The position numbers and the translations under genes are program-made. A DNA stretch of 64,000 nt, taken from Aldrovandia affinis (taxonomy: Eukaryota > Chordata > Actinopteri > Notacanthiformes > Halosauridae). Positions 1 through 13,200 of this stretch are shown one piece after another. The notes under the pieces were generated by a model. The model was not told the origin of the DNA, did no database searches, and worked only from the letters and a program-made list of their open reading frames with translations. Numbering within the stretch: position 1 is the stretch's first letter; every line of letters begins with the position of its first letter. The DNA lies in NCBI GenBank assembly GCA_029706075.1, contig JAINUG010000149.1, positions 124,001-188,000 on the forward strand, read 5' to 3'.

Positions 1-1321
1 TCATTACCAGTCAAGTTTTAATTAACGAATATTTGTTGGATATATTGTTTGTCGTTCAAACTGCACTTCAGTTTCTGCGTTTTCATGCGTCCCCTGGTGG
101 CTACCCCAAGAAGCGTTCAATCCGAATCCTCAAGCTTTCCTCATTCCCTCTGCCCTAATATTCTTCCTTCCGTTCTCTTTGAGTCATTACCTTATAACTA
201 CATATTCAGTCCGGCACATAGTTTAACCAGCTTTTCCAAGTAGGGTTTTGTCTAGGCAGGCTACGAGAGCAGTTAACAAAAGTATATGTATTATTATTAG
301 CCTACTCCATTATTGTTGTTGTTGTTGTTGCCCTTGTCCGTGGCTATTTTCTGCGAATGACCTCATTAGCCCACTACACTGTAGGCTATACAGACGGTAT
401 CGCACGCAACGAAAATGTATAATCATAGAATATTAACTTTTTAATTATTCATTTTATCTCACGTTTACCCTTAAAGTAGAACCCAGTAAACCCACAACAA
501 TATAGGCTATATATATAGATAGCCCAATAATATAGGCTACGTAGGCCTATATTTATTATAAACCCAAATGTCTACTTTTTGTGATACAGGCGGACTATTA
601 AATAGTGCTGATATTCGTAACCTAAAATGGGCAGAAGTACTCGGTCGAGTTCAAATATTCTGCCCCGACATAGGCTAGCGGTATTGAGACATCCAAGTGG
701 AACAGCGTGCATGCACTTACATTTGAGGGGAAAATAGCACTTAATTAAGTGTCGTATACATTTTTCATTCACAGTTTCCGAGCCGCAACGAGGTGTTTGC
801 TGACAGGTGGAGCTCTGTACACATTGCTTTATTTATTCAAGCACTTGAAGTGTGTATCAGTATGACTGAAGCAGGATATTATTCCGGGTCCCTCTCAGAA
901 GACAACGTGGAAAATAAGTAGCCTAAAACAACACTCTCGAAATGATACATTCCTTCAGGATTATTCTGCAGTGTAGTAGACGTTGTTAATCTTTAATACA
1001 CTGTATAGCCTACGTTTATACGATAAAAAGATTAGTTAGTTGTTAGTAGCAAGGTTAGTTGTAGCCTTTTTTTGTAGTTTTTTTTTGGTCTTGTCTTTGA
1101 AGTTGACGTTGCAAAAAGTTTTTATAGCTGTAAAATGTCTCTATAGATAATTATTATAGATAATAAAAAGGCGTAGGGCCTACTTAGGCGTATCAAATTA
1201 ATTGCGTATTCGCATAGCTATATAGCCTATTCAGCTCTTTTTTGAAAGTGGCTGTTATTTACTGGGCAAAACTAATCGACATCTGATAGCGGATATTACT
1301 GATTTGTTCAGTTGTTAAATC
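1..1321. other. AT-rich 5' flank of sel1l3; no gene seen
   Basis: No convincing coding exon is visible. The stretch is AT-rich and holds many copies of the heptamer TAGGCTA or its complement TAGCCTA (near 298, 381, 504, 533, 670, 918, 1003, 1222 and 1384). A short GTT run lies near 312-330. It should contain the promoter and 5' UTR of the sel1l3-type gene that starts at 1322, but I cannot place a TATA box or transcription start. Confidence 0.5.
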
Positions 1322-1378
1322 ATGGAGAAGATTATACTGGGCAGGTGTATTTCTCTGTTTATCTACCATATAGTGTTG
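1322..1378 (+). CDS. sel1l3: sel1l3 exon 1: initiator and signal-like segment
   Basis: This short exon encodes 19 residues (MEKIILGRCISLFIYHIVL) and ends in phase 0 at a consensus donor, gtgagta. It joins in phase 0 to the exon at 1501, whose acceptor follows a pyrimidine tract ending gcctcag. The hydrophobic stretch fits an N-terminal signal peptide for a protein that enters the secretory pathway. The choice rests on this phase fit. The downstream ATG at 1513 would give a protein with no leader and is the less likely start. Confidence 0.7.
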
Positions 1379-4300
1379 GTGAGTAGGCTACACTTTAACC
1401 CATGGTCCATTCAAGGGCCCACATCTGCTGCTTTGATCCCGTATATGTTTAAAGTACGTTTTTTTACATTTACCATCTCGTCTGTCTCCTCTCGCCTCAG
1501 ACGAATCACCTTATGAGTGAATCCGTCTTTCCCAATGCCTTTGAAGACGTGGAATTTCTTAATCCCCCCGAAGAGCCGGTATCCAGCTACCTCCTGCACG
1601 TCCGGTACTCCTGTTCGCGGTCTGCCGTGGTGTACCTGGAGGCGCTCGTCTCCTTGGACACCGAAACTGCCAAGCCCGTCTTCGAGCGAACCTGGACCTG
1701 CGATCCAGGCCCTTCCCGGATCCGGAGTCTGTTTATGAACTTCCCAGATTGGCTGGTTTATCGACCAGACTGGAGGATCCCGGATTCCGAGTGGGTTCTT
1801 GGCGTCATGCTCCGGGTTTGGGTCAGTGGGGACGGTTCCCCAGACCAGTACGGGACCGCTTTGGCCCGTTCTCTGGTTCTGTTGCAGCACCTGCCGCCCT
1901 ACAGCCGCCCCCTGAAGCAGCATCAGCTCTCTCCGTCCTGGGACACGGACGTGCTCTGGAGGATTCGCAAAGACACCACCAATCGTTGCCCCGCGGAACA
2001 AGGTAGCCAGAAGAAACGAGATGCCTCGGTCCCACTTTCTTTTCTTAAGAAATGAACGCGAATATAAGCTTTGAACTTTCAAATTGTGTGCTTCGCGCAG
2101 TGTTGGCGTTGAGTACAACAAAATCTTTCTCCTGCTCAGAGATTGCCCATTTCCTGTCCGTGCTCTATGCCTCCACCGGGGAGAACTTTGGCGTCGCCAG
2201 GAGTCTTAGTCGCTATGGCAACACGGTCCTGGAGCATCTGAGGGCGAAAGCTATCTTCTCTCCCTGGTAGGAGTCGTTCACGGACCCTGTGCGACGCAAC
2301 CAGAGAATGATATAATTTATACCAGCCACCTTGCGAAGGTTAAGCTGGATGGGGCAGGCTGTGAGTGATGGCATCTGGCGGTGACCGTACTCTTCCCTTT
2401 TGTACCCGCTTGTTTCCAGGTGTGTGTTTTCGACCTGGCTGTTCCTGACCCAGCCTTGCAGGTACCGCCTATGTGGAGTGCTGCACCATATCGACTCAAA
2501 AAATAACTACGCCTCCCCAGCTGTGTTCCTCACAAGCTCCGGTAGATACCTATCCCGATGAATGAACAAATAAACACCTCGTTATGCGTGGCTGCCACCA
2601 CACCTTTGGAAATATTTTCCTGAGGATATCAGAGTTTACTCGTTTTTAAACTAAGCTCAAGACGCTAAGCTGTGCACTTTGATTTTAATTCTTAAAATGT
2701 CCAGTGCTTTTTATATTGTCCGTATGCTTGATCTTCTGTGAATGACTGTGCATTTAGTGTTAGAGTTAGGGTTTATTTTGGAATACACTTTATATGTACA
2801 GCACTTTGAGATGTACTATTCACGCACTGAAATACTATTACTATGATTGTAGTGTGTGTGGTGCAGGTGTCTTAATGATAATAATAATAATCTTTTAAAA
2901 AATATATATTATATATACATATGCTTTGAAATGTACAGATGTACTATTCATGAATTGCCCTTAGTAAATAGCGATGATCATTACTGTTATAAGTATTACT
3001 GCAGTATGTGAGGTCCAGCTGACAGGTTGACGTCTCTTCTGCAGCGCAACTCCATGTCCAGATGCACGGAATGCAGGGGGCATCCACAGCCTTCCTGAGC
3101 AGCTTCCAGGTGCCACTTCACCAGTGGTGTCGCATCGACCTGGAGCTGCTCGGCAGAGCGGTCAGTACACCCGGGCCAGACGGGCCCGTCCGTGGGCCTG
3201 TCCGCTCCGTCGGGCTCCCCCTCAGAGGAGCGGGTTGTCACGCGCTCTTCGTTCTGTCTGTCCTTTCAGGTGAACATCACCGCAGTGTGCATCGGGGGCC
3301 GGGGGCGTTCTGCTCAGTTTGCAGATCACACGTGAGTCAGATGCACCGCCAGCAATATGTGGGTTCATCCTTGTTTTAGGTCTGTGGTCAAACCACACCC
3401 CCAGCTCGGTCAGTATTTCTGCCACCTCCGGCCGCCTGGCACTCCCATCCCTACTAGGAATACCATAATATAACATACCCCATTTAGCAGACGTTTTTAT
3501 CCAAAGCGACTTACGGTAGTGAATGCATACATTTTTTCAGTACATGTGGCCCCAATGGGAATTGAACCCACAACCTAAGCGTTGTCAACACCATGCTCTA
3601 ACGACTGAGCCACGCAGAACCACGGAGCCCACAACAAGAAGCCAAATGCTGCTCATCTCGATCTCCGTCCTGACACCTCAGTGTGTGGAATGACCTTCCC
3701 CACCACTGTCAGGACAGCAGAGTCACTGCCCATCTTCCACAGCAGACTGAAAACCCCACCTCTTCAGACCGCACCTTAGCACCCCCAAAAAACATTCTCA
3801 TCCTTCCCCCTAGCACATCCCCAACATGGATCACATATATCACATAGCTCTGCTCCTAACAGCTATTTTTGCAAAGAAGCTGTACCTTCTATTTTGTAAT
3901 TTGCTGTCTGTCCCCACTTGGTGGAGTGCACTTGCTGTATGTTGCTCTGGATAGGAGCGTCTGCTAAATGGCGTAGTTGTCCTTGTCCTTGTTTTGGAGT
4001 AAACCGTATGGGCAGCAAACGTTGCAGTGACCCTTACGGTGTCCTCCTCAGGTTCAGAGACCCGATACTGTTGGACGACACCGACGGCTACTTCGTGGTG
4101 GGAGGTGACCAGTTTGTGAGAGGCATCGAGGGTTTTTATGGGCCTACTGCCTTCCATCGGAACAGAGTTCCTTTGTTCAATGAGGTGTGACGCACTCATC
4201 TTCTCCCTTTAATGTAGCTCACCAACACAAACCGACAGAAAGACTGTTTACATTCATTATGGAGATACAAAAATACGGTATCTGTAGTACAAAGTCAAGT

Positions 4301-5620
4301 TTATACATAAATACAAAGAGGGGGAGGACAGAGGACAAGAGACAGCAGAGTTTAAAATAACAGACAGGGCAGCGCGCATGTCTAAACATTTCTACTGGTG
4401 ATGTATATATTTATTTTGCGGGAATAGGGCAGTGAAAGGTTAATGTTCCATAATGTGAGGAAACCAGAGTAAGAGATGGGATACCAGGTGATTTCAAGTG
4501 TTTTGGTACAAACATTTAGTCAGCCAGTCAGAGACTGATGGGTTTCTCTCTGTCACTGCAGGCAGAGGTCAGCATTCCACAGTCGGTCCTGGCTTTGGAT
4601 ATGACACGATGGTTCCATTCCTGTCAGGAGTTTAAACTGGAACTTCATTTAAAAATGGCTGGATATTCACTGAGGATCAGAGAGGAGCAACAGGCTGGTA
4701 AGAGACAGAGAAGGGAGCCTGATTTCAGGAAAAACTAAAGGGAAGATCATATTATTTTGCTTGATGGTCAAGGGCCAGTCTGATTGGCCATATTTAAGGG
4801 GGCACAAAAACACCAATAACTAATTATATCCACTAGGTGGCATCATAGGTCTAGATATTTCATACTTTCAGTTTATGACTCAGTGGTCCAAAATGAACCA
4901 GCGTTGGTGTATACAGCTGTTTTAAAAACAATATGTATCCAGAATAGTTGGTTGGGATAAAACACAAGTGTACACATTGGCTCTCCGGGTATAGAGTTAT
5001 GCACCCCTGATATACAGCTCATAGGCATTTATCATTTCAAAGCCCTAATAACCTCATTCTGTTGTAACGCCTAATGTTTGTAACCATCCCAGTTGCATCA
5101 TTGTTCTTGGGTGTCACTGCTGATTGGTCAGTGTGCTTTTTCAGATAGCTGTGCGGACGTGTACGGTGGTTGGGTGTTCCGAGGGGTCCCCTCACACACA
5201 CCATCTCAGTGTGAGCTCTGGGAGGTACCCGACGCCCCCCGGAGACGCCATGCGGCTCAGCTGGCACGCCTATCCGCCACCAGACACGGTAACAGTGGTT
5301 TATGGGCGTTAAATACTGCGTCGTGAACATGGGCTTTTGTTTGAGTTTGACTTCCTGTTTCTCCTGTTCAGGGGGCAGGGAAGGTAACCTGGCCTCTGTG
5401 GGGAGAGCTCTGTACTCATTGGCCCTGCGCAGGCTGACGCACGAGGGGAAGATCGAGAACCTGAGACGGGTGTTGCCCCTCTTACTGCAAGCTGGTTGCC
5501 TAGGGAACAACAGGGCGCTGTACCTGTCGTCTGTGCTCTTCAACACTGGTCTGGGAGTAAGGAGACAGCCCAACAAGGTGTGTGTGTGCGTGTTTTTGTG
5601 TGTGTGTGTGCATGTGTGCA

Positions 5621-5654
<34 letters not shown>

Positions 5655-5713
5655 GGTGTGTGTGTGTGTGTGTTTGTGTGTGTATGGATGTGTGAGAGAG
5701 AGGTAGCCAAACA

Positions 5714-5761
<48 letters not shown>

Positions 5762-5801
5762 ATGTGTTTGTGTTTGTGCATGTGATTGTGTGAGAGAGAG
5801 G

Positions 5802-5838
<37 letters not shown>

Positions 5839-8800
5839 TGTGTATTTTGTATGCCACATTCTTTTCACTGAACACTTGACTAAATAGAAAAGTTGATAAA
5901 TACATTAGTGCTCCCGATTTGTAAAAAATGGGAGACTAAAAAATATTATATTTCTATGGCTGTGCAACCAACTGATTCTGCTCTTCAAGAGGTTTCATAC
6001 AGCAAAAGGCATTCGTATTGCATTCAGTCTACTTCAGCATTAGGATTGTGATTAGGGCTGTCACTCGATTAAAGAATTGTTTAATTTTGTCCCATTACTT
6101 TATTAATTGGTCGATTAATCAGATTTTTTAAATGTTTCATTGTCTGTGGTTCATTTCTATGAATGGATCCATTTGGAAACAGCTCAAAACTCTATTTCAA
6201 AGGGCAAATTGTGGCTGAAGTTATATAAATCACACATGCTTGCAACAAACACCTGCTATGCTTAACATAATGTTACCTTTAGTGCAACAAGAGCCTTAAC
6301 TAAAAACTCATAATTTTAATTATGGTGAAAATGATGGCTGTGTCGAGCATTAGCGTGTGTTTTTGTATGTCAAATAACATTAACTGGCAAGTATACAATG
6401 AGGAAATATGGTAATGTAATAATGATCAATTTAACTAAATCTGATTAATTTGTCTCAGAGTTGATTAATTGGACCGATTAATCGATGAATTGTCACAGCC
6501 CTAACTGATGTGTCCCCCTGTCCCGTAGGCGTGCCTGCTGTCTCTGTTGGCGGCCCAGCAGGACTGGAGACTGGCACTGCTCCGCCTTGGGCACCTGCAC
6601 CACCTTGGCGAGGGAGCCACGCCCCCAGACCCTGACCTGGCCTACGCCTACTATGCCAACATGGCCGCCCAGACCTCCTCGGACATCCAACACCCCTCTC
6701 CTCAGCAGGTGAGATCAGGGATGGGGATGGGACGGCGAGGTGTGGGTCAGACCCGGGTCGAATACTTACTTTAAATGCTTGAATGCTTTAGAGGTCCGTA
6801 AAAAATCTGCTCCTGCAGATTCCCAGGAGAATTTTCAAACAAAATGTGTCCTAACCAGGAAAAATACTACTAACCAAAATATACATATCATATTGAATTG
6901 AAGTTTTGTGATGAATATTGTCGAAAATGTATTCTTTTTTAAATTGTCAGTAATCTACAGAAATTGTACTGGCAGCTAAAGGGTTAAAGGAGTTTCACAT
7001 GAAGCGTTTGACCCAGACCTTTTCCAAACACAGCCAGAACCAGAAGGCAATTGTAGTATGTTACTGAGGTGGCCCTGTGCTTCCCTCTATCGTCAAAGTA
7101 GACCTTTGTGGAGTCGATTTACCTGAACAACGAGGAAGTGCTGGAGCAGCAGACGAGTGAGAACGGTGACCTCTTCCTCTGGCTCAAACTCCAGGCGCGG
7201 ACAGGAGCTGCAGAGGCAGAGGTACAACATGGCCGCTCTCCTCCCACAAAGGGCCAAAACTACACTATTACATATTACATACAGCCAATATATTGGAATG
7301 TTACCGCACGTGAAGAAGCATTATTGTACACATAGTTCTACAGTTAAATGGCATATATCCATTTACAGAGGTTTGTAGAATAGTTGACGGTTGACAAATA
7401 ATGTCGAATTTAACGTTGTAATATTTTGTCATACTTGGGTTTTTACGGCTGGAACACTTGCATTCTTCCTCAGGGAGCAGTGGCTCGGATGCTGTTCTGG
7501 GGACAGCAGGGAGTGTCTCCAGACATAATGACTGCCATCAGACATTACGAGAGGGGGGCCACCAGGCTCGAGGACCCCATGTCCATGTACAACTACGCCG
7601 TAGTTCTGCTCAAGGTCAGGCCCCCACAGAGGCTGCCCTGTGATTGCCTGTTAATTGTGCCGCATGTGGACTTTGTCATGGTCCAGCACCCCACTATGGG
7701 AATTACAAAGTAAATAAGAGGCCAACTAGGCTTGTAGCAATTGAAAATCTTTGAAATGTACAGCCTCTATTTTGCTATTATAAATCGACGTTCGTTTTAG
7801 GGACATGGAGTGGAGAAGGACATTCCAAAGGCCGTCACGTTCCTGAGGAAAGCCGCGGAGCAGGTAAAACAAATTATAAATGAGAGGATTTTTCTACAGG
7901 CATGTGTGAATGGGGTATTTTTAACGTGGCCTTCAAGGACCCGTTTCCATATGAAACCAATTGCATATCTGTGCAGACTTGGGTTTTACGGCTTTGGTGG
8001 ATGAATTCAACATTTGTTTGTTGGTATTCGTCTTCAGTGTCTGCCGAGATTTATGTTCATGTCGCGCACATGTGAGTGTTTCCGTCCCGGTTCGTTCATA
8101 AGCAACGCTCCCAGGATGGCGAGGTGACGCGGTGCTGTGGGCGTTTCTGTCCCTTGCAGAAGTTTGTGCCAGCGATCAATGCCCTCGGCTGGTACTTTGA
8201 GCAGCACGAGCAGGACTACGCCAGGGCGGTGGAGCTGTGGGAGCAGGCGGACGCCTTGGGGAGCGACGAGGCGGCCGTCAACCTCGGGGTGATGCACTCT
8301 CAGGGCCTGTACCCCGGGAAACCTGCCAACCAGGTGAGGCGAGAGCCGCCGTGTCCTTATTCATCCTCTATTTTTGCTATTTATTCCCATTTTTTCTCCC
8401 AATTTAGTATCCAATTCTCTTTTTCATGTCAATTATCCCCTCCCTTGTGTGAGAACTTGCTGCTGTAGTCCCGAGACCGGTAGTGAGTGCTGCACCGCCT
8501 CCTCCCAGCCAGCACCCGCCTAAGCCGAAGCCTGTCACTGTAACACGCACCCCCCACTCATATATGCAACAAGCTCCTTCTGCTTTTATCCCTCCCCCCT
8601 CCCTGGGGCAGACAGCCAATTGCCGCCCCCTAGTGGCACTCCCGGCCAGAGCCGAAACTGTCGCAAGCCCTGTCGCAGTGGGCAGCGTCAGACGTTCTAC
8701 CGCTACACCACATGGGAGGCTCTGAACTTTTGCCTTTTTAAATATCCGTCCACCAAAGCTGTCCCGCTTCTAACTTTACCTGTAATAATTCATAATGGCA

Positions 8801-10150
8801 AATAGCTGTAGAAGCACAGAATACACAATCTCGGAACAGGTTGCTAAACATACTTTTGTAGAAATAAACATACTTTTACTGCTAGTCATAACTATTCAGT
8901 GTGCATGGTGTGTTATCAGATTGGTAAGCTGTATTTTTGCCAATTTGCTTATTCATCCGGTTCAATTTTGTGATGTCTCAAATAAATGTATTTTTCCTCT
9001 CGCTTCTGAAAGTTCATGGCGTACACCTATTACCTGAAGTCTGCCCAAAGAGGACATATTGACGGAGGGATCCGATTGGCTGAGGTGTGGATCAGAGGGA
9101 TTCCTGGCCTGGTTGAGAGGCTACCATTGGATGCAGTGCTGTAAGACAAACCAATAGGATGTGAACCAATAGGATGTATCGTTTGTCTTTCAGCACAAGG
9201 AGAGCCTTCTGTGCATGATTGCTTTAATGGTAGTACTGTATGGATTTTTGTTCAAATGTTTTTTTTTTTTTTTTTTTATTGAACATACGTACTTTTTTTT
9301 TTTTCACCTCTGACCTCAGGTGGATGAAGTGGGCATCTGAGCGGAATGGGTATCTGGGAGCGGTATTAAGGAAAGCCTTGGATGCCTATTTTCGACAGGA
9401 CTGGTAAGTGAAAATGTTGTTCTTAATAAAGTCAGACAGGGCCTCACGGGTAGTGTAGTGGTAGAGTGTCCGATGCTGACCACTGCGACGCAGGTTCGAT
9501 TCCACTGGCCGTGCCAGTTTTGGCTCTAGCCGGTAGTGCCACTAGGGGGCGGCAATTGGCTGTCTGCCCCAGGGTGGGGGGAGGGAAGCCAATATGAGCT
9601 CCCTGCATATAGGAGTGGCCTTGTGTGCATACCGGAGTTACGGTTGATGGCTTGGAGGGTTCCGGCTCGGAGGAGGCGGTGCTCCGCCGCATGTCACTGC
9701 CGGTTTCAGGACTACAATATGAGGGAGGGGATAATTGATATGAAAAAAGAAAGAGAAAATAGAAAATAAATAAATAAATAAAGTCAGACACCTATACCAG
9801 CATTTAGGTAGTTTAACACAGCCGGTCATGATGTTGCTGTAGAATAACTTTGAGAGAGTTTGTGCGTTGCATACTGACGCATTAAAGGTAATGTGAATTT
9901 CACCTTGTCCAGGGAAATGCTGTAGTTCATTTTCAGGGACTGTGAATCCAGTGTGAGCTTCTCCCTGCTGTGGCTACAGGTTAACAGCTCTCATCTATTA
10001 TCTGATGGCGGCCGAGGCGGGATTTGCAGCGGCTCAGTTCAATGTGGCGTACCTGTGTGAACACAATCCAGTGAGTTATGTGTCTGGAGTCAATGCTCTT
10101 GCTCTCCTGCTCTCTATCTCTCTCTCTCTTTCTCTCTGTCTTTTTCTTAT

Positions 10151-10233
<83 letters not shown>

Positions 10234-13200
10234 TGTATAATCAATGGCAACAGAAAATAGAGGAGGCAGCAATTTAACTTTAAAACCCATCACAGCTCCC
10301 AATCTGTTTGCGTTTATTTAATTGATTAACAGTCAAGCAACTGATTAGCAGAATAATCAATACCAACCGCCATAGCTAATGCCTCTAAATTATATTTTGT
10401 GGCAGCATTGTTTGTATTTGCATCATGTGCAGCATTTGGCCATATGCCCATACTATTTCAATTTGTGGTTTAAAGGTGATCAGTCAGTAAAGGGGAACAC
10501 TCTCAGATTTATGTAATTCTATATGTTTTTGCATACGTCCTTTCAGCGGTCTCAAAAACTATTGTTGTGACTAATCAACACTCCATTTCTACTCTCTGTA
10601 CCCAAGGAGATATCTCCCGCCCCTAAACGTTTCTAAAATGACACGTGAAATACGAATCCTGCCCTTCTAGGATTCCCCTTGAGAGAACGCGTATACGCAA
10701 GGCCTCTGTCCTTGCATCCTTCTTAGAAAAGCTGGTGAATATTGATATATTTGCACGTTCAGTGAATAGTACAGTTGATCGCCTGCTGTTACATGATTTT
10801 TCCACAGGGAGGCCTGCTGGATCCAGCCTTTGTGACAGAATGTATGTGGAAATACTATAACCTTTCTGTTCAAAGCCAGGATCCTGCACCTTACGGTAAG
10901 TACACTACCGGTCAAAAGTTTTAGAACACCCCCATTTTCCAGTTTTTACTGAAATGTAAGCAGTTCAAGTCCAGTGAATAACCTGAAATGGTACAAAGGT
11001 AAGCAGTAAACTGCCAGAGATTAAAGTTTAGGTTTTCAAAAACGGAAAAATAATGTAAATTTCAGAGTTATAAAAAAAGACCCTTTTCAGGGAATAAGTA
11101 ATGGGTTAATGTGGGTTAACAGCCACTCTGTGCAAGTCACTGACTCTGGATCCAGCAAAAGAGCCCCAGACCATCACACTTAAATTTCAGTAAAAACTGG
11201 AAAAATTTGTGTGTTCTAAAAGATTTGACCGCTAGTGTAAATCAGTCCAAACATTAGATTACAGATTCGTCTTTCTAAATTCCAGCAGTATCTCTTCCTC
11301 AAATCTTTATCAGTGACAAAGCAATAATGAATGTTTTTTTTTATTTATTACACTTGCAGTGAAATATAAATTTGCACTTTTGAATGCCAGATGTTGTAAG
11401 CATATAAGAACTTAAAATCAGAACTCACCTTTGAGAGATGGTATAATTAACACTGATATTAGAGGTTTGATGGATAATACCTTGTTACAATGGTTCATTT
11501 GTAGCTGATTCATATTTTCATTCTTGCCTCTTGAAGTGACTAGCACAAAAGGGCAAAGTGACGTTATCCATGGAAGACAACGAAGCCCTCCAGTAGAGCT
11601 CGTCTCGGTAAAACAAAACACCAAAAAACAGAAGGATCTCATGTAATCTAGTGTAGAATCGGTAGTACATTTCACATATTCTGCTCTCTATATTTAGGGG
11701 TAGTATTTTTGTGTTCACTTGTTCCCTGCAGCCCTGATAAAGATGGGAGACCTGATCTATGCCAGTCGTGAGCGGGGGAGGAGAGATGTGGCCACGGTGG
11801 CAGAGCTGTACAAACAGGCTGTGCTGAGGAATGACCCACAGGTGTGTCTTAGCCCAGCACTGCCACAAGCTCCCGGCGGTCTGCTTCCTCCCAATTTAAC
11901 CCCCTCACCTCTTTACAAACACTATCATTCTTCCCGTTCTGACTATATATCCTCTCTTTGTTCTGAAAGGGGTTTTCCTATGGTAATGGAAGCCTGCTTG
12001 CTGCGATTATTGTAGCGTAAAACTGCTTTCCGTAAAATGTATAAAGGTTTTTGGAGAAATCAATCAGGGCACAGACCTCAAAAGCTTGATAGCTGTATGT
12101 TGTTTTTTCCCCCCAGGGGTGGTATAGCCTTGGTGTGCTGGTCCAGGAAGGAGAGGTGTTACCAGGGTCTGTGCTGGCTGAACTAGATCTGCAGGAACTA
12201 CATGCAGCAGACAACCACACAGTGCTTACCACACTCTACCAAAGGTGAGTGCATTTAACACACACTGCCTACCACAAGCGGGTACACTTACCAAAATATC
12301 CTACAGGCAAGTACACCTACCGCACTCGACCGCAGTAAAGTATACTTACTAGGTACTACTCTATACTACAGACAAGTGCACTCACCAGTCTACCACAAGC
12401 AAGTACACTGCCCACAAGTAGTCTTAGGCCTTGCTTGTGACATTTCATAATCCACTCCTCCCATAATTCAAGCATTTGCTCTTTCCGACACGCAAAAATG
12501 GCGAGGTAAAACAAAATTCCAATGTGAGTGATTTGCAGTATTATTCTTAGTCTATAAATCATATTAATATATGAATATTATCAGCCATATTGGTAATCAC
12601 AAAGCTTACTCTTCTCTAAGAAATTTAACATGAGATCTACCACAGGCAAGTGCACTTACCATAAGGTTCATAGCTGTTCTTTTGACTTTTTACAGCGAGT
12701 GCATACGTTTCTATTCCCCAGGTGCAGAGACCATGAGAGCAGGGAGTCCTACTTTCCCTGCGGCATGGCTCTATTCTACACACACCTGCACTCTGTGTGG
12801 AGGCTTCATGGCAATGCCCTTAAGGTCAGGAGAATCAACGAGTCAACCGTTCAACCAACTCATCTTTATTTCGCATGACGTCATTTACAGTCGGATTGTC
12901 ACGCAGTGCTTCACAATGGAAACAAAGAGGAATAAAAGAGGGAAAATGTGGGATAAACGGGAAACAGTATGTTCCCGGACTCCAGGAAAATAGTGGGATA
13001 TTAAAGAGTTCAAACAAAGAAGAACGTGTTGAAATGCTGATCGTAACCAGATAACCCAGATAAAGATAAGGATAGTAATTTCGACCTAGGTGCAAAATCA
13101 GGGAATATACTGTATACGTGTGCTCTGACACCTCTTGATATTTGATGAAACGGCTGATACTGTTTGTCTTCCAGGTCTCCGCTGCTGTCGCCATGGCAAC

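Noticed and set aside
1411..2121. 236-residue ORF on the minus strand
   Set aside because: It is antisense to sel1l3 exon 2, which has clear family similarity and splice sites in the plus strand.
9439..9510. tRNA gene
   Set aside because: A and B boxes are present, but the body and A-rich tail, and further copies nearby, show a SINE head.
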